Shown: positions 1 through 8,454, numbered from the stretch's first letter. The stretch: 36,944 nt of DNA from JBGFRR01 sp041695045 (GCA_041695045.1 JBGFRR010000129.1:1-36944), one strand, 5' to 3'. Notes: a model not told the origin generated them from the sequence alone. A program made the numbers and translations.

Positions 1-260
1 CTACACAATTCTACAAATTCTTAGTGTTTCACTATTCGAAAAAACCCCGATAGATCAAGCACTTACACCTATCGAACAGCAAAATATCAGTCTCTATCCC
101 CGCAACCAATTGAATCTCTTTAACTTATAGTTGGACACTACTGAATCCAGTTATGTTTTTTGTTTTCCTTCTGGTCATCGGTTTAGTCTATTCAATACAC
201 TGGTTTGGCTCAAACTCCTCGGCTGAATAGTGACTAGATGCGAAGAACCCAAGTCCCAGC

Positions 261-2060
261 CTATCTCACAGTCGATTTAACGAACAACTCCAGCCCCTCC
301 ACAATCTTCTCCGCCATCTTCCTTCGGAACTCATCATCCATCAGCTTCATCTCATCTTCGGGGTTCGAGATGAAGGCGGTCTCAACGAGCACATTGGGAA
401 ACTGCGTCGGCGCGTTGAGCGTAAAGTTGAAACTGCCGATCACGCCGAACTGCGCTAAGCCGAGCTGCAGCATCTTCTCGTACATGATCTGTGCGAGCGG
501 CTGAAACCCGATGTGCCGGTAGTAGGTGCTGGTGCCCTTGACAGCTTCAGGGTCGGCATTCATTCCGATGGAGTTGCAGTGAATGCTCACGAGAATCTGT
601 GCATTGCCCGCCAGCGCGCGCTCCCAGCGGTCAAGCATGCCGGGACCTTCGTTGCCCGTCCGCGTCATCACCACGCGTGCGCCTTTCGCTTCGAGGAGCC
701 GCTGCAGATGCTGCGCGGTGGCAAGCGTAATATCCATTTCGCGCAACGCCGTGGCTCCGAGCGCTCCCTGGTTATCACCCCCGTGCCCAGCATCCACTGC
801 GATGCGAAGTCCGGCCAACAGCGAGTCCGGTCTCACCTCCGGCGGGCGATTGATGGTGATGCGCAGTGCCGACCCGCCATTGTACCCGATGTCGTACCCC
901 CAGTGATCGGGATGATTGAGTGCGATGGTAAGTCGATACTGCTCGGTCGAAACCTGATCCCACGTTACGCTCTTGATGCCTTGCGCCGAGAGATGATGCG
1001 TAATCCAGTTCGTGTTGGATGTTGCGCCGAAGATATCGACGACGATGGCGGGGGGATTGACCGATTGTTCCGATACATACGGAAGACGCTGGGCAAGCGA
1101 GACCGTTACGACATCGGTCGTTGCCGTGCCGGCTGCGGAAAGAGAGGAGACGAGCGAGCGCGGGAGCGGTGTTTCCGGTGGAAGCAGGGTTGCAAAGTCG
1201 TCCGGTAGCCAGCCGTTGAGCGATTCGGAAAGCTGGACGCGGTACTGGCGCCCCACTTTTCCATTGACGCGCACATGCACACCGGGGGAGATGTAACCCA
1301 GCTTTGCGCCGCCTAACCTGTCTTCTCCAAGCCCAACGTTCAGGAACGGCCGCCGGCCGCGCACCTCGGCCACACGCGGCAGCTCACGCGGGAGAATGCT
1401 CACCGTACCGCGCGAGGTTGCCCGCTCACTGCTCCAGAAACTTTTTCGAAGCCGGAAGGTAATCGGCGCGTCGCGGGACTCGTCGTCCTCCTTCACCACG
1501 TACCGGCCGATGTAGATTCCCTCTAACCCTCCTGCTTCGTTCGGCGGCAGCTCGCGCATCGGGATACCGGACTCTACGCCGTCGATATCGAACGAGGCCT
1601 CGTAGCCGGGGCTGCCTTTGAATCGGACTTCGAGGATGTCATCTTTCCCAAGCCACAGATCCTGCGATGGCTCCATCATCACCGACTCGATCACGACCGG
1701 CTCGCGAGGGGATGATTGCAGCGGCCGCGGGCGGATGACGACGAAGTCTTTCCACAGTGAATCGCCTGTTGTGGACACGACGAGAATGCGGTGAAGCGAC
1801 GTGTCGAGCGGGACGGCGACGAGCCCGGCAAACGCGCCGCTCGGATACACACGCGCCTGCTTGCCGTTGAGGAATGCCTGTGCCGAGGGGAGCGTGCTTG
1901 CTGAGATGCGTTGTCGCGCGGCTTGCGTGCGGATGGTATCACGCTCCGGTATGACCACGCGCAGGAAGAAACTGTCCTTCTGCGCGACGATAAAATTCTG
2001 GCGCGGCTGAGCGATGACAGCAGAGGCAAACACTGCGAGTGCGGCGGCGAGAAGCTTCAT
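261..2060 (-). CDS. N-acetylmuramoyl-L-alanine amidase (Amidase_3), exported
   Basis: Hydrolyses the amide bond between MurNAc and the stem peptide, probably in the periplasm during cell separation or wall turnover. The 599-residue product starts with a signal peptide (about 1-17, cleavage near VIA-QP). A long N-terminal region has an SH3-like stretch (about 255-295) and an AMIN-like beta segment (about 313-405). The catalytic Amidase_3 domain covers about 418-597. Its zinc ligands are visible as DAGHGG (H426), E441 and SIHCNS (H494), and the catalytic Glu is in VETAFISNPEDE (E560). Domain order and length match AmiC-type amidases of the Bacteroidota/Chlorobiota. A 49-bp piece of its N-terminal coding sequence recurs at 5041-5089. 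The family call is firm; the exact cellular role is inferred. Confidence 0.93.
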   Translation of the reverse strand: MKLLAAALAVFASAVIAQPRQNFIVAQKDSFFLRVVIPERDTIRTQAARQRISASTLPSAQAFLNGKQARVYPSGAFAGLVAVPLDTSLHRILVVSTTGDSLWKDFVVIRPRPLQSSPREPVVIESVMMEPSQDLWLGKDDILEVRFKGSPGYEASFDIDGVESGIPMRELPPNEAGGLEGIYIGRYVVKEDDESRDAPITFRLRKSFWSSERATSRGTVSILPRELPRVAEVRGRRPFLNVGLGEDRLGGAKLGYISPGVHVRVNGKVGRQYRVQLSESLNGWLPDDFATLLPPETPLPRSLVSSLSAAGTATTDVVTVSLAQRLPYVSEQSVNPPAIVVDIFGATSNTNWITHHLSAQGIKSVTWDQVSTEQYRLTIALNHPDHWGYDIGYNGGSALRITINRPPEVRPDSLLAGLRIAVDAGHGGDNQGALGATALREMDITLATAQHLQRLLEAKGARVVMTRTGNEGPGMLDRWERALAGNAQILVSIHCNSIGMNADPEAVKGTSTYYRHIGFQPLAQIMYEKMLQLGLAQFGVIGSFNFTLNAPTQFPNVLVETAFISNPEDEMKLMDDEFRRKMAEKIVEGLELFVKSTVR

Positions 2061-2113
2061 GAAACCCTCCGTATTGCCGCCGCAATGAAGGGAGAATTGG
2101 GGAGAAGTTCAAG

Positions 2114-2149
2114 AAAAAAGCCCTGACCAGACTGAGCTAATCAGGGCTT
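2114..2149 (-). terminator. Rho-independent terminator, minus strand
   Basis: A 9-bp perfect stem (2118-2126 with 2141-2149, AAGCCCTGA/TCAGGGCTT) and a 14-nt loop are followed on the minus strand by a run of U from 2119 down to 2114. It lies between the DUF1670-like fragment and the amidase, so it would end transcription of the upstream minus-strand genes before the amidase. Confidence 0.7.
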
Positions 2150-2198
2150 GAGGAGACGAGTAAGTGACTGCTTATTTACTATTAGGACATTTGTCCGG

Positions 2199-2640
2199 TT
2201 AGTGTTTTTTGTGTTTTTGGGTTGTTCGAGCTTCTAATCTCTTCCTTTGCCGTTCTGGGACCGCCACCTTCAGTTTGGGATGGAAGTCGTTCACCAATCG
2301 GAGATACTGGCGTATGGTGTTCAGAGACTGTCCCGTGATTTGAGTAATCGAGATCGCATCGTGCTTCTTCCGGCCGAGCGCGAGGACTTGATCATAAGTT
2401 TTGATGTACCGATCAACAGCATTCTGTGTATGCCCGGTTTTCAGGACGATGTCTGCCGGCGAGATGCCTTGTTCATACAGCGCGATGATGATCCCTTTGT
2501 GCGTCGGGTTGCTCCCCTGGTCCAACACATAGCCTTTCATCGGCAGCACTTCACCTGTCCTGGCAAAATACGCCTTCAGATATTTCCCAATCGTTCCTAA
2601 CGTCCGATTCATCAAAACACTCACTTCGGCTCCACTCAAC
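2199..2640 (-). pseudogene. 5'-truncated DUF1670-like helix-turn-helix protein
   Basis: The 146 residues contain two helix-turn-helix-like segments, GISPADIVLKTGHTQNAVDRY (about 59-79) and AISITQITGQSLNTIRQYL (about 95-113). They also contain a LPMKGYVLDQG...THKGIIIALYE stretch that I associate from memory with DUF1670, a family of putative DNA-binding proteins often near mobile DNA. The reading frame opens with a non-ATG codon directly at a join with a secreted-protein gene. Relatives are longer at the N-terminus, so this looks like the C-terminal part of a broken gene. The family assignment is tentative; the HTH nature and the join are visible. A terminator follows at 2114-2149. Confidence 0.5.
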
Positions 2641-3030
2641 AGTCCCCCTGAAAGTTACTTCTGCCCCACTTACGGATAGATATCCCTGAATACCCCCAAT
2701 GTATCTTGATCCTACAACCCGGTAGGTGTGTTGACCTGGGCTGATAGCGAGTGTGTGATTAGCCGGTGGTCTACAGTACTCATTATTTTGGCATATCAGT
2801 GGCGTCCAAGGTCCATCATCAAGTTGATAGTCCAGACGATCAATAGGCCCCGTACCGTCGCGTTTCCGAATTTGGAAGGTTACGTTGACTGTTCCATTGC
2901 TTGGTGCAACAAATCTTGCTCCGTTTGTTGGTGATGCAATGTATATGATGTGGTCTGCGCTTGTGTCAAACTGAGCAAGAAGCATGAGCACAGATAGAGC
3001 GAAAAGGATTTTGGTAATATTCCGTCTCAT
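2551..3030 (-). CDS. Exported Ig-like protein with a chimeric C-terminal tail
   Basis: A 159-residue product with a clear signal peptide (MRRNITKILFALSVLMLLA, cleavage near residue 25). It continues as a beta-rich segment opening with SPTNGARFVAPSNGTVNVTF, the style of bacterial Ig-like modules in cell-surface proteins. About 30 residues before its stop the frame enters the DUF1670-like fragment in a different frame. The last residues, from about VEWSRSECF onward, are therefore probably not native and the original protein was likely longer. Both partners carry an SGAEV-coding stretch near the join. I do not recognise a specific function; surface or periplasmic location is inferred from the signal peptide. 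Confidence 0.5.
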   Translation of the reverse strand: MRRNITKILFALSVLMLLAQFDTSADHIIYIASPTNGARFVAPSNGTVNVTFQIRKRDGTGPIDRLDYQLDDGPWTPLICQNNEYCRPPANHTLAISPGQHTYRVVGSRYIGGIQGYLSVSGAEVTFRGTVEWSRSECFDESDVRNDWEISEGVFCQDR

Positions 3031-3122
3031 GATTTCATCTCCTTTCTTTGTGTTGCCTTTGCGACCAGTTTTCCGTAGGTTCGTTTTAAGACATCTGAAG
3101 AGCTGTGCAATCTCCTTCCCGT

Positions 3123-3737
3123 CTATCTTCCGTGAAGGATCAGTGTCTTCGACCCATCATTTAGAAATCCTACCACGAAGATTTCCAGCCCGTCTGTCCA
3201 GACAGAAGAATAGACAACGTTAGGGTTTCTCAGTTCGGTAAATTCATACCAATCGTTGCCATTGAAGTGCAGCAGAAGCCCAAAATCTCCCACTGCAAGA
3301 ATATTACTTTCATTGGTACCGGCCATCGTTCGTATTGCGTTGAATGTTTCGTAGACCATGACCCACGATGAGCCGGTCCAGCGACGGATGTGCGGTCCAA
3401 AGGAAAACAGTGTGCCTTCAGGACTGATCCAGAGACCATTTTGCCCGAATTTGCTTTCATACTGACCCGGCTGGAGGGCAAAACTGTCCACAACGCTCCA
3501 CCGACCCTGTTGTTTAGAAAAGAAATAATATGTCGTGCGGGGGATGCTGTTGTCGTGCGTATTGCCTATCATGTATACTTCTGATGAACTCTTCGCTTTA
3601 ACATCCCAAAGCAGGAAAAACTCACCAGGGGGTACTGTAATAGCTACGCTATCCTTTCTCCATGCCGTTCCATCAAAATGATACAAGGTTCCGTTGCTCC
3701 CGCATGTCCAGATGTCGTTGGGTGCACTGGCAGACAT
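3123..3737 (-). pseudogene. C-terminal half of a frameshifted propeller-like lipoprotein
   Basis: A 204-residue frame built of repeating units such as NDIWTCGSNGTLYHFDGTAW, SEVYMIG...RW and NILAVGDFGLLLHFNGNDW. This is the pattern of photosystem-stability or two-component-sensor-like beta-propellers that report events on the cell surface. It has no signal peptide of its own. The same repeat type continues upstream in another frame (3806-4240), and one added C in the C8 tract at 3828-3835 (minus strand) joins the two without an intervening stop. The two parts are therefore one gene broken by an indel. Confidence 0.6.
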
Positions 3738-3805
3738 CGACCAGAGCGCACCTCCCTGCTCTGCAGCGTACTCTTCTCGCCAGCGACGGCCGTTAAAATG
3801 GAGAA

Positions 3806-4240
3806 TCAGTCTGGACAGAAGAAAGGTGGGGGGGGAGTCGGATTTCGATTGGCTCGGAGTCCGACTGCCCAGATATTGTCCTTTGAAAAGCCGGTAATCG
3901 CACTGAGGCTGAACGGTGCTGCAATCGGCCCACCCACTTCAGAGCTCAGCACGACCCAGCTCCATTGCTTGCCATCGTAGTGAAACATCGGTGCAGTCCG
4001 GTTAGAACTATGTCCCACGACGTACACGTCCGTTCGGGAGCTTGCCCAAATATCGCCCATTGCCGTCTGAAAGTTATTCTGACCAGGGCTTATGAGTGTG
4101 TCAACGGTCCACGTTAAAGTCCGCGGATCTTTGAGTAAAAGCTCAACGGGATTGTCTTTGCAGCTAAATTGAAAGAAGACCGAAAAAAGAAGAACTGCAC
4201 TCCCTATCCATCGAATCATAAAAGCCCTCTGGGTAATCAT
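3806..4240 (-). pseudogene. N-terminal half of a frameshifted propeller-like lipoprotein
   Basis: The frame begins MITQRAFMIRWIG and carries a lipoprotein signal with the lipobox FQFSC, so the protein should be anchored in a membrane. Propeller-like units follow (DIWASSRTDVYVVG..., MFHYDGKQWSWV, DNIWAVGLRANRN). It then runs through a CCCCCCCC tract into nonsense (PTPPPPFFCPD stop). Reading nine C instead of eight gives a continuous ILHFNGRRWREEY-type repeat that joins the downstream half at 3123-3737. Start choice: ATG at 4240 or the internal ATG eight codons later, which gives a shorter signal peptide. Confidence 0.6.
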
Positions 4241-4563
4241 TAGCGGTCAGTTGCGAAAAAAAATTGGTAATAAAAAAGCCCAGCTGGAATTATAAGACAC
4301 TCTGCGTCTTTGATCACTCAAGCTGGGAAGCATGGTATCGGTAGATTTTACGACACCCTCAATGTTCAACTCCATAAAAAAATGTACTAGGATAAAGTGT
4401 AAATGTCAACTCTGACGCTGTTAGTTCCATGCCATTTTTTGCCGCAGTGATTCTCATCACGAGTTTACATAAACAGAAAAGCCGATGTTCTACCAATCAC
4501 CGACCTACTTTGCTGTTTCTTAAGAACAGGCCGCTTTGTTTTTCTGCGGCGGTCTATATTCCA
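4241..4563. other. Intergenic region, AT-rich, no gene seen
   Basis: No convincing reading frame. The only structure is a weak inverted repeat (CCCAGCT at 4279-4285 and AGCTGGG at 4321-4327) with a 35-nt loop. It lies between the lipoprotein start and the argG remnant. Confidence 0.5.
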
Positions 4564-5045
4564 CTACGAAGTTCTTTCTTCATTTTTTTTCAACCCGTTC
4601 CTGTTCACACGATAGAACGTCTTCATCGGCAGGCTGAAAATCTTGATGAAGCCTTCACTTGCCTTGTGGTCGAACTGGTCTTCTTCGGTGTAGGTGGCGA
4701 GCTTCGTGTCGTACAACGAATTGGGTGAAGTCCTGCCCGCGATCTCGAGATTACCCTTGTAAAGCTTCACTTTCACGAGACCGTTGACGATCTTCTGCGT
4801 TTCGTTGATGAACGCATCGAGTGCTATCCGCAGCGGCGTGAACCAGAGTCCGTTGTAAATCAGGTTGGTGTACTCGTGTGCGACCTTGGCTTTGTAATGA
4901 AAGACTTCTTTGTCGAGCGTCAGCCTCTCCAATTCACGATAAGCGAAGTGAAGCGTTACTGCTGCCGGCGCCTCGTAAATCTCGCGGGATTTAATCCCCA
5001 CGAGCCGGTTTTCTACTAAATCTAATCGGTCCACACCGTTCGCTC
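4564..5045 (-). pseudogene. argG: C-terminal fragment of argininosuccinate synthase
   Basis: The translated region NGVDRLDLVENRLVGIKSRE, then IYEAPAAVTLHFAYRELERL and LDKEVFHYK..., is the conserved C-terminal part of ArgG, which condenses citrulline and aspartate in arginine synthesis. About 155 residues are present against the roughly 400 of an intact enzyme. The ATP-binding N-domain is absent. Its 5' edge runs directly into a piece of amidase coding DNA (5041-5089), in a different frame and with only GGAGCG shared at the join. The apparent start further upstream (5109) is not native. The remnant should be non-functional. Confidence 0.82.
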
Positions 5046-5089
5046 CGGTATGACCACGCGCAGGAAGAAGCTGTCCTTTTGTGCGACGC
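5041..5089 (-). repeat. Partial copy of the amidase N-terminal coding sequence
   Basis: These 49 bases match 1942-1990, inside the amidase gene, with about three differences. On the minus strand the differences fall at third codon positions (GCG/GCA, CAG/CAA, AGT/AGC), so both copies encode AQKDSFFLRVVIPER. The copy therefore looks like a piece of a diverged amidase gene rather than a fresh duplication. Confidence 0.85.
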
Positions 5090-5123
5090 TGGTTCTCCAT
5101 TATTGACATTCGGCAGCCTATTA

Positions 5124-5152
5124 TTGCTTGTCAGCCAAGCTGGGTGTATATT
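5124..5152 (+). promoter_or_regulatory. Possible sigma-70-type promoter for the sensor kinase
   Basis: TTGCTT (5124-5129) and TATATT (5147-5152) are separated by exactly 17 bases and lie 30 bases before the GTG start at 5183. The -35 box is weak. It is proposed from consensus and position only. Confidence 0.4.
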
Positions 5153-5182
5153 ACGCGCCCGTAGAGACTAACCGAGGGCTAT

Positions 5183-5788
5183 GTGAAACTCAGTATTTCC
5201 CTGCGCGCACAGGTTGCGGTCATTGCAGCGCTCTTGGCGGTTGCTGCGCTCAGTGCAACGCTCTACACCGCTCGGACGATTAGCGAAGCACAAGAGAGTA
5301 TTCTGCGCTTGAATCGGGAGCGATTAGCCTCGTTGACAAGCGAGCTGGCGCGGCGGTATGGCGCTGTTCTTACCTTTATAGCGACAGATCAGGTGCAGGA
5401 TACGGCCCTGGTGTTCAATGCAGAATTCCAGGCCATCATCACTGGTATTACGAGGGAGACGCTTGCCGACTCCCCGGACGTTGATGCAGGACTGTTCCAT
5501 CTTCCTTCGCGTACACCGCTCGGCGGGTTAAGAGAGTTGGGATCGTCGTTCGAGAAACCGTCGCCGCAGCTCCAACAGTTTTTCCGTTCTGTACTGCAAC
5601 GGACGGAGATGGAACAGGGAGAGCAAGGAGTTGAATTTGACGCCGCGGGTGTGAGAGCGTTGATGGTCACCAAACCGGTTCTTGCTCGCTCACGCCTTGT
5701 TGGGATTGCCTGGTCCTTGGATGACCTGACAGATGAACTCTCCCATGCCTGTCGGTGGATCGAACGCCCTTGTTGCTTGTTGTTGTAA
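5183..5788 (+). CDS. Sensor histidine kinase, N-terminal sensor part (frameshifted)
   Basis: Starts at a GTG (MKLSISLRAQ). A first membrane helix lies at about residues 10-28, followed by an extracytoplasmic domain of about 150 residues (EAQESILRLNRER...). The frame is lost at about residue 190 (SHACRWIERPCCLLL, stop). The second membrane helix and the kinase core follow in the -1 frame from 5755. Adding one base near 5750-5756 gives a normal TM-sensor-TM-HAMP-kinase protein. I read the two frames as one gene with an indel. Two separately translated subunits are possible but less likely, because neither half has normal domain limits. Its partner regulator is at 6738. Confidence 0.7.
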   Translation: MKLSISLRAQVAVIAALLAVAALSATLYTARTISEAQESILRLNRERLASLTSELARRYGAVLTFIATDQVQDTALVFNAEFQAIITGITRETLADSPDVDAGLFHLPSRTPLGGLRELGSSFEKPSPQLQQFFRSVLQRTEMEQGEQGVEFDAAGVRALMVTKPVLARSRLVGIAWSLDDLTDELSHACRWIERPCCLLL

Positions 5789-6741
5789 TTGCCGGCATCG
5801 TCTTAGCAGCAGTGTTTCTCATTGCGTTGCGGCGTGAAGTGCGGTCGATGCAACACGGACTTGAGGCTATGAAGCGGGACCTTTCCGTTCGACTCACGCC
5901 ATCCGGCTCAGAACTCGGAACCATTACACAGGCTGTCAACCAGCTCGCGGAAACCGTTCAACAGCAGCAGCAAGAGAAGGAATCCTTGCAGCAAGCGATA
6001 CAGCAGAAAGAGAAGCTCGCATCGTTGGGGCAGTTAGTTGCCGGAGTTGCGCATGAAATTCGGACCCCGCTTGCCGCAATCAAAACCCGCGTGCAGCTCT
6101 GGCAGCGGGGAATCGTTGATGGCAGGAAACTTGTGTCGCCCGACCAAAACCCTGTCAGCGAAGCGTCGATGAATTTGGTGGTAGGAGAGCTCAACCGGAT
6201 GGAGCGCATCGTTCAAAAGCTTCTCTACTTTGCGAGGGAGCGGCGACTGGCAATGTCGCAGGTCAACCTGCATGAACTCCTTGATTCTCTTCTAACCGTT
6301 CTCGGCGACACGCTCAAACAGCACCACGTGCGTCTTGAGCGACGGTTCGAGGCTTCACCCGTCAACCTCCGCGGCGATGCAGGGGAACTTCGGGAAGTTT
6401 TCATGAACCTCTTCACCAATGCCGTCGATGCGATGCCTCATGGGGGCACGCTGAACGTTGCAACGGTGAACGCCGCAGACGCGCGCTCGGTGATGATTAC
6501 CGTCCAGGATACTGGAGAAGGAATTCATCCGGATGTTGCGGGGAGGATGTTCGATCCGTTTTACACGACCAAGGAAACAGGAACAGGTCTGGGGCTCTCG
6601 ATTGCGTATGAGATTGTTCGCGCGCACGCAGGCCGCATTGAGTACATTCCTACCGTGAATGGATGCACACGCTTCGTTGTGACTCTTCCTCTCGCCGAAC
6701 GATCACAGGTCTCTGAATTCCACGCGGAGACGCACCGATGA
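5755..6741 (+). CDS. Sensor histidine kinase, HAMP/HisKA/HATPase part (NtrB/PilS-like)
   Basis: Carries a membrane helix (TPLLLVVVIAGIVLAAVFLIAL, about 4-25), a HAMP/coiled-coil linker rich in Gln (about 26-88) and the HisKA box LVAGVAHEIRTPLAAIK with phospho-acceptor H100 in this numbering. The N-box is MNLFTNAVDAMPHGG, the G1 box is DTGEGI and the F/G2 boxes are FDPFYTTKETGTGLGL. This is the catalytic half of the kinase whose sensor half is at 5183-5788. The GTG at 5755 is only the first possible start in this frame. Its stop overlaps the ATG of the response regulator by four bases (ATGA), so the two are translationally coupled. It should phosphorylate that regulator. Confidence 0.88.
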   Translation: MDRTPLLLVVVIAGIVLAAVFLIALRREVRSMQHGLEAMKRDLSVRLTPSGSELGTITQAVNQLAETVQQQQQEKESLQQAIQQKEKLASLGQLVAGVAHEIRTPLAAIKTRVQLWQRGIVDGRKLVSPDQNPVSEASMNLVVGELNRMERIVQKLLYFARERRLAMSQVNLHELLDSLLTVLGDTLKQHHVRLERRFEASPVNLRGDAGELREVFMNLFTNAVDAMPHGGTLNVATVNAADARSVMITVQDTGEGIHPDVAGRMFDPFYTTKETGTGLGLSIAYEIVRAHAGRIEYIPTVNGCTRFVVTLPLAERSQVSEFHAETHR

Positions 6742-8114
6742 GAGAGCAACGGCGCATCCTGGTTGTGGACGATGAACCCTCCAGTCGGTTTAATATCCAT
6801 GACCTTCTCAAGGCCGAAGGGTATGTTGTGGATGAAACATCCACCGGTGCAGAAGCGGTTGAATTCGTGAGGGGCAGGCCCTACGACGCCGTACTGCTGG
6901 ATATCCAAATGCCCGTGATGGATGGCCTCACAGCCCTTCAGCATATTCACAAGGTGCAACACGATCTGCCGGTCATCATCTTCACAGCACACGGCACAAG
7001 CGAGCGAGCCATTGAGGCGATGAAGCTCGGTGCATTCGATTACCTGACGAAGCCCTTCGATGTCGATGAGCTGTTGACCGCCATCAAACGCGCCGTGGAG
7101 TACAGGAAGCTCTCAACCAATATTGCCGAACTACGTCAACGATTGGGTGAAATCGAGGCGGGAAACTTTCGCCCCGATCATGTTATCAGCAAGCACCGCA
7201 CGATGCAACAGGTGTTCAAGATGATCGGCAAGGTGGCGCCGACCGATGCCACGGTGTTGATCGAAGGAGAAACGGGAACCGGGAAGGAGCTTGTTGCAAA
7301 CGCGATCTGGTATCACTCCAGGCGGAAAGAATTTCCGTTTGTGAAGGTCAATTGCGCCGCAGTACCGGAAAGTCTCTTGGAGAGCGAGCTCTTTGGCTAC
7401 GAGAAGGGAGCTTTCACCGGTGCTGACCGACAGCGTCAGGGTTGGTTTGAAGTAGCCGATGGCGGAACATTGTTCCTCGATGAAATCGCCGAGACCAGTC
7501 CGGCACTCCAATCTAAACTGTTGCGCGTGTTAGACAGGGGTGAATTCCAGCGCGTTGGCGGCAACGCTACGCTTCAGGCCGACGTGCGTGTGCTTGCCGC
7601 CACGAACCGCAATTTGCAAGAAGAAATCAGCGCCGGTCGCTTCCGGAAAGACCTCTATTACCGGTTGCATGTCGTCCATATCACCCTCCTTCCACTTCGA
7701 GAGCGCACGGAGGATATACCGCTCCTCGTGGGTCATTTCTTGAAAAAGTACGGTGGTAAGCGCAACCTCGTTGCAACCGGAGAGGCGATTGAGCTTCTTT
7801 CGCGGTACTCCTGGCCGGGGAATGTGCGCGAACTCGAAAACATGATCGAGCGTGCAGCCGTGCTTGCCCAGGGCGCGTTTATTACCGCCGAACATCTTTC
7901 TCTTCCCCCTGCGGCCTCGCTTGGGCTCGCTGGTACCAATTCTTGGATTCCGGGCACACGGTCTCTCCGCGAGACTCTGAAACAAGTTGAGCGTGACACC
8001 ATTCTCCACGCCCTCGAACACACAAAGTGGAACAGAACTGAAGCAGCACGACTGCTCCAGATTGACCGCCGCACGCTCTTTGAGAAGATCAAAGAGTATA
8101 ACCTTCAACCTTAA
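6738..8114 (+). CDS. Sigma-54-dependent response regulator (NtrC/PilR family)
   Basis: A 458-residue activator with the classical three-part layout. The receiver domain (1-115) has D11/D12, phospho-acceptor D55, T83 and K105. The AAA+ domain (about 148-385) has Walker A GETGTGKE (177-184), the sigma-54-contacting GAFTGA loop (224-229) and Walker B GGTLFLDEI (242-250). A Fis-type helix-turn-helix at the C-terminus (about 414-458) contains NRTEAARLLQIDRRTLFEKI. It should activate sigma-54 promoters after phosphorylation by the coupled kinase. A sigma-54 promoter and four repeated candidate binding sites lie just downstream, ahead of the pilin-like cassettes, which are therefore its likely target. 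Confidence 0.95.
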   Translation: MREQRRILVVDDEPSSRFNIHDLLKAEGYVVDETSTGAEAVEFVRGRPYDAVLLDIQMPVMDGLTALQHIHKVQHDLPVIIFTAHGTSERAIEAMKLGAFDYLTKPFDVDELLTAIKRAVEYRKLSTNIAELRQRLGEIEAGNFRPDHVISKHRTMQQVFKMIGKVAPTDATVLIEGETGTGKELVANAIWYHSRRKEFPFVKVNCAAVPESLLESELFGYEKGAFTGADRQRQGWFEVADGGTLFLDEIAETSPALQSKLLRVLDRGEFQRVGGNATLQADVRVLAATNRNLQEEISAGRFRKDLYYRLHVVHITLLPLRERTEDIPLLVGHFLKKYGGKRNLVATGEAIELLSRYSWPGNVRELENMIERAAVLAQGAFITAEHLSLPPAASLGLAGTNSWIPGTRSLRETLKQVERDTILHALEHTKWNRTEAARLLQIDRRTLFEKIKEYNLQP

Positions 8115-8160
8115 CGTGGGCAAGCCCCCGCTCGACACAGGCGTGGGCAAAAAATCTTTG

Positions 8161-8295
8161 TTCCGCTTTTTCAGTTCCGCTTTTCCAGAATGCCGCTTGT
8201 TAGCGGAATGCAGTCCCGTTGTACAGGATCCCGCCTTATCGGCAATAGAAAAAGTTGTGGCGGGAAAAGCGGCAAATCCCGCTTGAAAAGCGGAA
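8161..8295 (+). promoter_or_regulatory. Four GAAAAGCGG-type sites, candidate enhancer for the NtrC-like regulator
   Basis: The core GAAAAGCGG(AA) occurs four times: inverted at 8161-8172 (with one extra A) and 8175-8186, direct at 8263-8272 and 8285-8295. They lie about 145-280 bases upstream of the sigma-54 -24 element at 8440, the usual range for upstream activator sites. A related palindrome (CCGCT-TGTT-AGCGG, 8193-8206) sits between the pairs. Binding by the neighbouring regulator is inferred. Confidence 0.5.
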
Positions 8296-8315
8296 TCCCA
8301 AGAGCGGGACTTTTT
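8277..8315 (+). terminator. Possible intrinsic terminator after the two-component operon
   Basis: TCCCGCT (8277-8283) pairs with AGCGGGA (8303-8309), followed by C and TTTTT (8311-8315). The 19-nt loop contains one of the repeated GAAAAGCGG sites, so the same bases may serve in RNA and DNA roles. It would end transcription of the kinase/regulator operon ahead of the sigma-54 promoter. Confidence 0.4.
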
Positions 8316-8438
8316 GTACACAGATTGAACTCAGTAAGACACTACCTCTGGGGGTTTTCTCCCCACCGCGAGTATTTTCCTCCCACCCTTAAGTACCTCA
8401 CCGTGTGAAACCTGTCAGCACAGGGCGTTAGCGCCCAC

Positions 8439-8454
8439 TGGTACGTCCTTTGCA
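8439..8454 (+). promoter_or_regulatory. Sigma-54 (-24/-12) promoter
   Basis: TGGTACG-TCCT-TTGCA matches the sigma-54 consensus TGGCACG-N4-TTGCA with one change. The essential GG (8440-8441) and GC (8452-8453) are exactly ten bases apart. Transcription would start near 8465, which rules out the TTG at 8450 as start of the next gene and supports the ATG at 8492. An NtrC-type activator is encoded directly upstream. Confidence 0.75.

Noticed and set aside
4279..4327. CCCAGCT/AGCTGGG hairpin upstream of the split lipoprotein
   Set aside because: Seven base pairs with a 35-nt loop and no T run; too weak to call a terminator.
5047..5109. Start of argG at 5109 as an N-terminal extension
   Set aside because: This part is antisense-frame amidase DNA, not ArgG sequence.
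7530..8321. A 263-residue minus-strand open frame across the end of the response regulator
   Set aside because: It runs antisense to the conserved AAA+ and Fis domains and shows no protein-like features.
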